Positions 13,695-13,869 of a stretch of 13,869 nt of DNA are shown piece after piece. Origin of the DNA: Pseudomonadota bacterium (GTDB lineage Bacteria; Myxococcota; Bradymonadia; UBA4248); NCBI GenBank assembly GCA_017613855.1, contig JAGACY010000304.1, forward strand, positions 1 to 13,869, in the 5' to 3' direction. Within the stretch, counting starts at the first letter, position 1; every line of letters starts with the position of its first letter. The translations under genes and the position numbers were made by a program. Below the pieces are notes generated by a model, which was given only the letters and a program-made list of their open reading frames with translations, was not told the origin of the DNA and searched no databases.

Positions 13695-13765
13695 GCGCGG
13701 GCTTTTCGGCACAGCCGAATGCGCCCTGCGCGCCTGGCTATTGCCCTGCGGTCAATACGCCAGGC
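13695..13765. repeat. Two hairpins upstream of the kinase operon, one of the shared bulged type
   Basis: GCGCGGGC (13695-13702) pairs with GCCC and GCGC (13723-13731) across a bulged T, enclosing TTCGGC/GCCGAA (13705-13710 / 13714-13719). Next, GCCTGGC plus TATTG (13732-13743) pairs with CAATA plus GCCAGGC (13753-13765) with a bulged C at 13758. The second hairpin matches the motif seen at 3682-3708 and, inverted, at 5403-5430 and 5482-5539. The rest of 13766-13869 shows no gene or clear signal. Confidence 0.8.
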
Positions 13766-13869
13766 TTATTGTCTATTCACGATTCATTACCTGTTGAACA
13801 CAAGAACATACAGTCTTCAGACTTCCCCTAACGAAATCTGCGTGTTGAATGTTAGTTTTGGTTATCAAC

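Overview
The window is a bacterial chromosome segment of moderate GC content. It most resembles a Myxococcota/Bradymonadota-type (former Deltaproteobacteria) genome. The reasons are a secreted cysteine-rich protein with a long Asp-Gly-Ser-Glu-Pro-Gly linker and disintegrin-like 'CDVAESC' repeats, eukaryotic-type Ser/Thr kinases, GldA-like ABC genes and hairpin-rich spacers. This assignment is inference from gene content; there is no rRNA or other taxonomic marker.

Layout. (1) 1-2818, plus strand: the 3' part of a large secreted protein (hexapeptide linker, Cys-rich repeats, propeller-like C-terminal domain), then an exported TPR-like/coiled-coil protein with two C-terminal hydrophobic segments. 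(2) 2883-5366, minus strand: a three-gene ABC cluster read lipoprotein, ATPase, permease. A TroA/BtuF-like metal-chelate-binding lipoprotein overlaps a GldA-type ATPase by 4 nt. An ABC-2 permease follows across a 208-bp spacer filled with hairpins. (3) 5400-5692: a divergent control region with a tower of hairpins on the lipoprotein side and, on the feoA side, a promoter flanked and overlapped by two copies of a palindromic operator. (4) 5693-9972, plus strand: a ferrous iron uptake locus, feoA, a predicted outer-membrane beta-barrel protein, feoB with an unusually long acidic insert, and a small FeoB-associated Cys-rich membrane protein ending at a strong terminator. (5) 10278-13588, minus strand: two Ser/Thr protein kinases coupled by a TAATG stop/start, one with two transmembrane helices and one apparently soluble.

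How the parts fit. Groups 2 to 4 look like one iron or metal-chelate acquisition neighbourhood. FeoB moves Fe2+ across the inner membrane with FeoA and the small Cys-rich protein as accessories, the barrel protein could serve the outer membrane, and the divergent lipoprotein/ABC operon shares the control region. The lipoprotein belongs to an importer-type binding-protein family, but the ATPase and permease belong to ABC-2/Gld-type systems, which is the most unusual gene association here. The kinases probably act independently, although a Fur-box-like palindrome sits just upstream of them.

The intergenic DNA is rich in inverted repeats. A recurrent hairpin with a GC-rich base, a TAT/ATA step and one bulged C (or G on the other strand) occurs four times in three spacers. 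A 31-bp inverted repeat built from AGCTT-type heptamers lies between the feo locus and the kinases. No tRNA, rRNA, transposase gene or CRISPR array was found.
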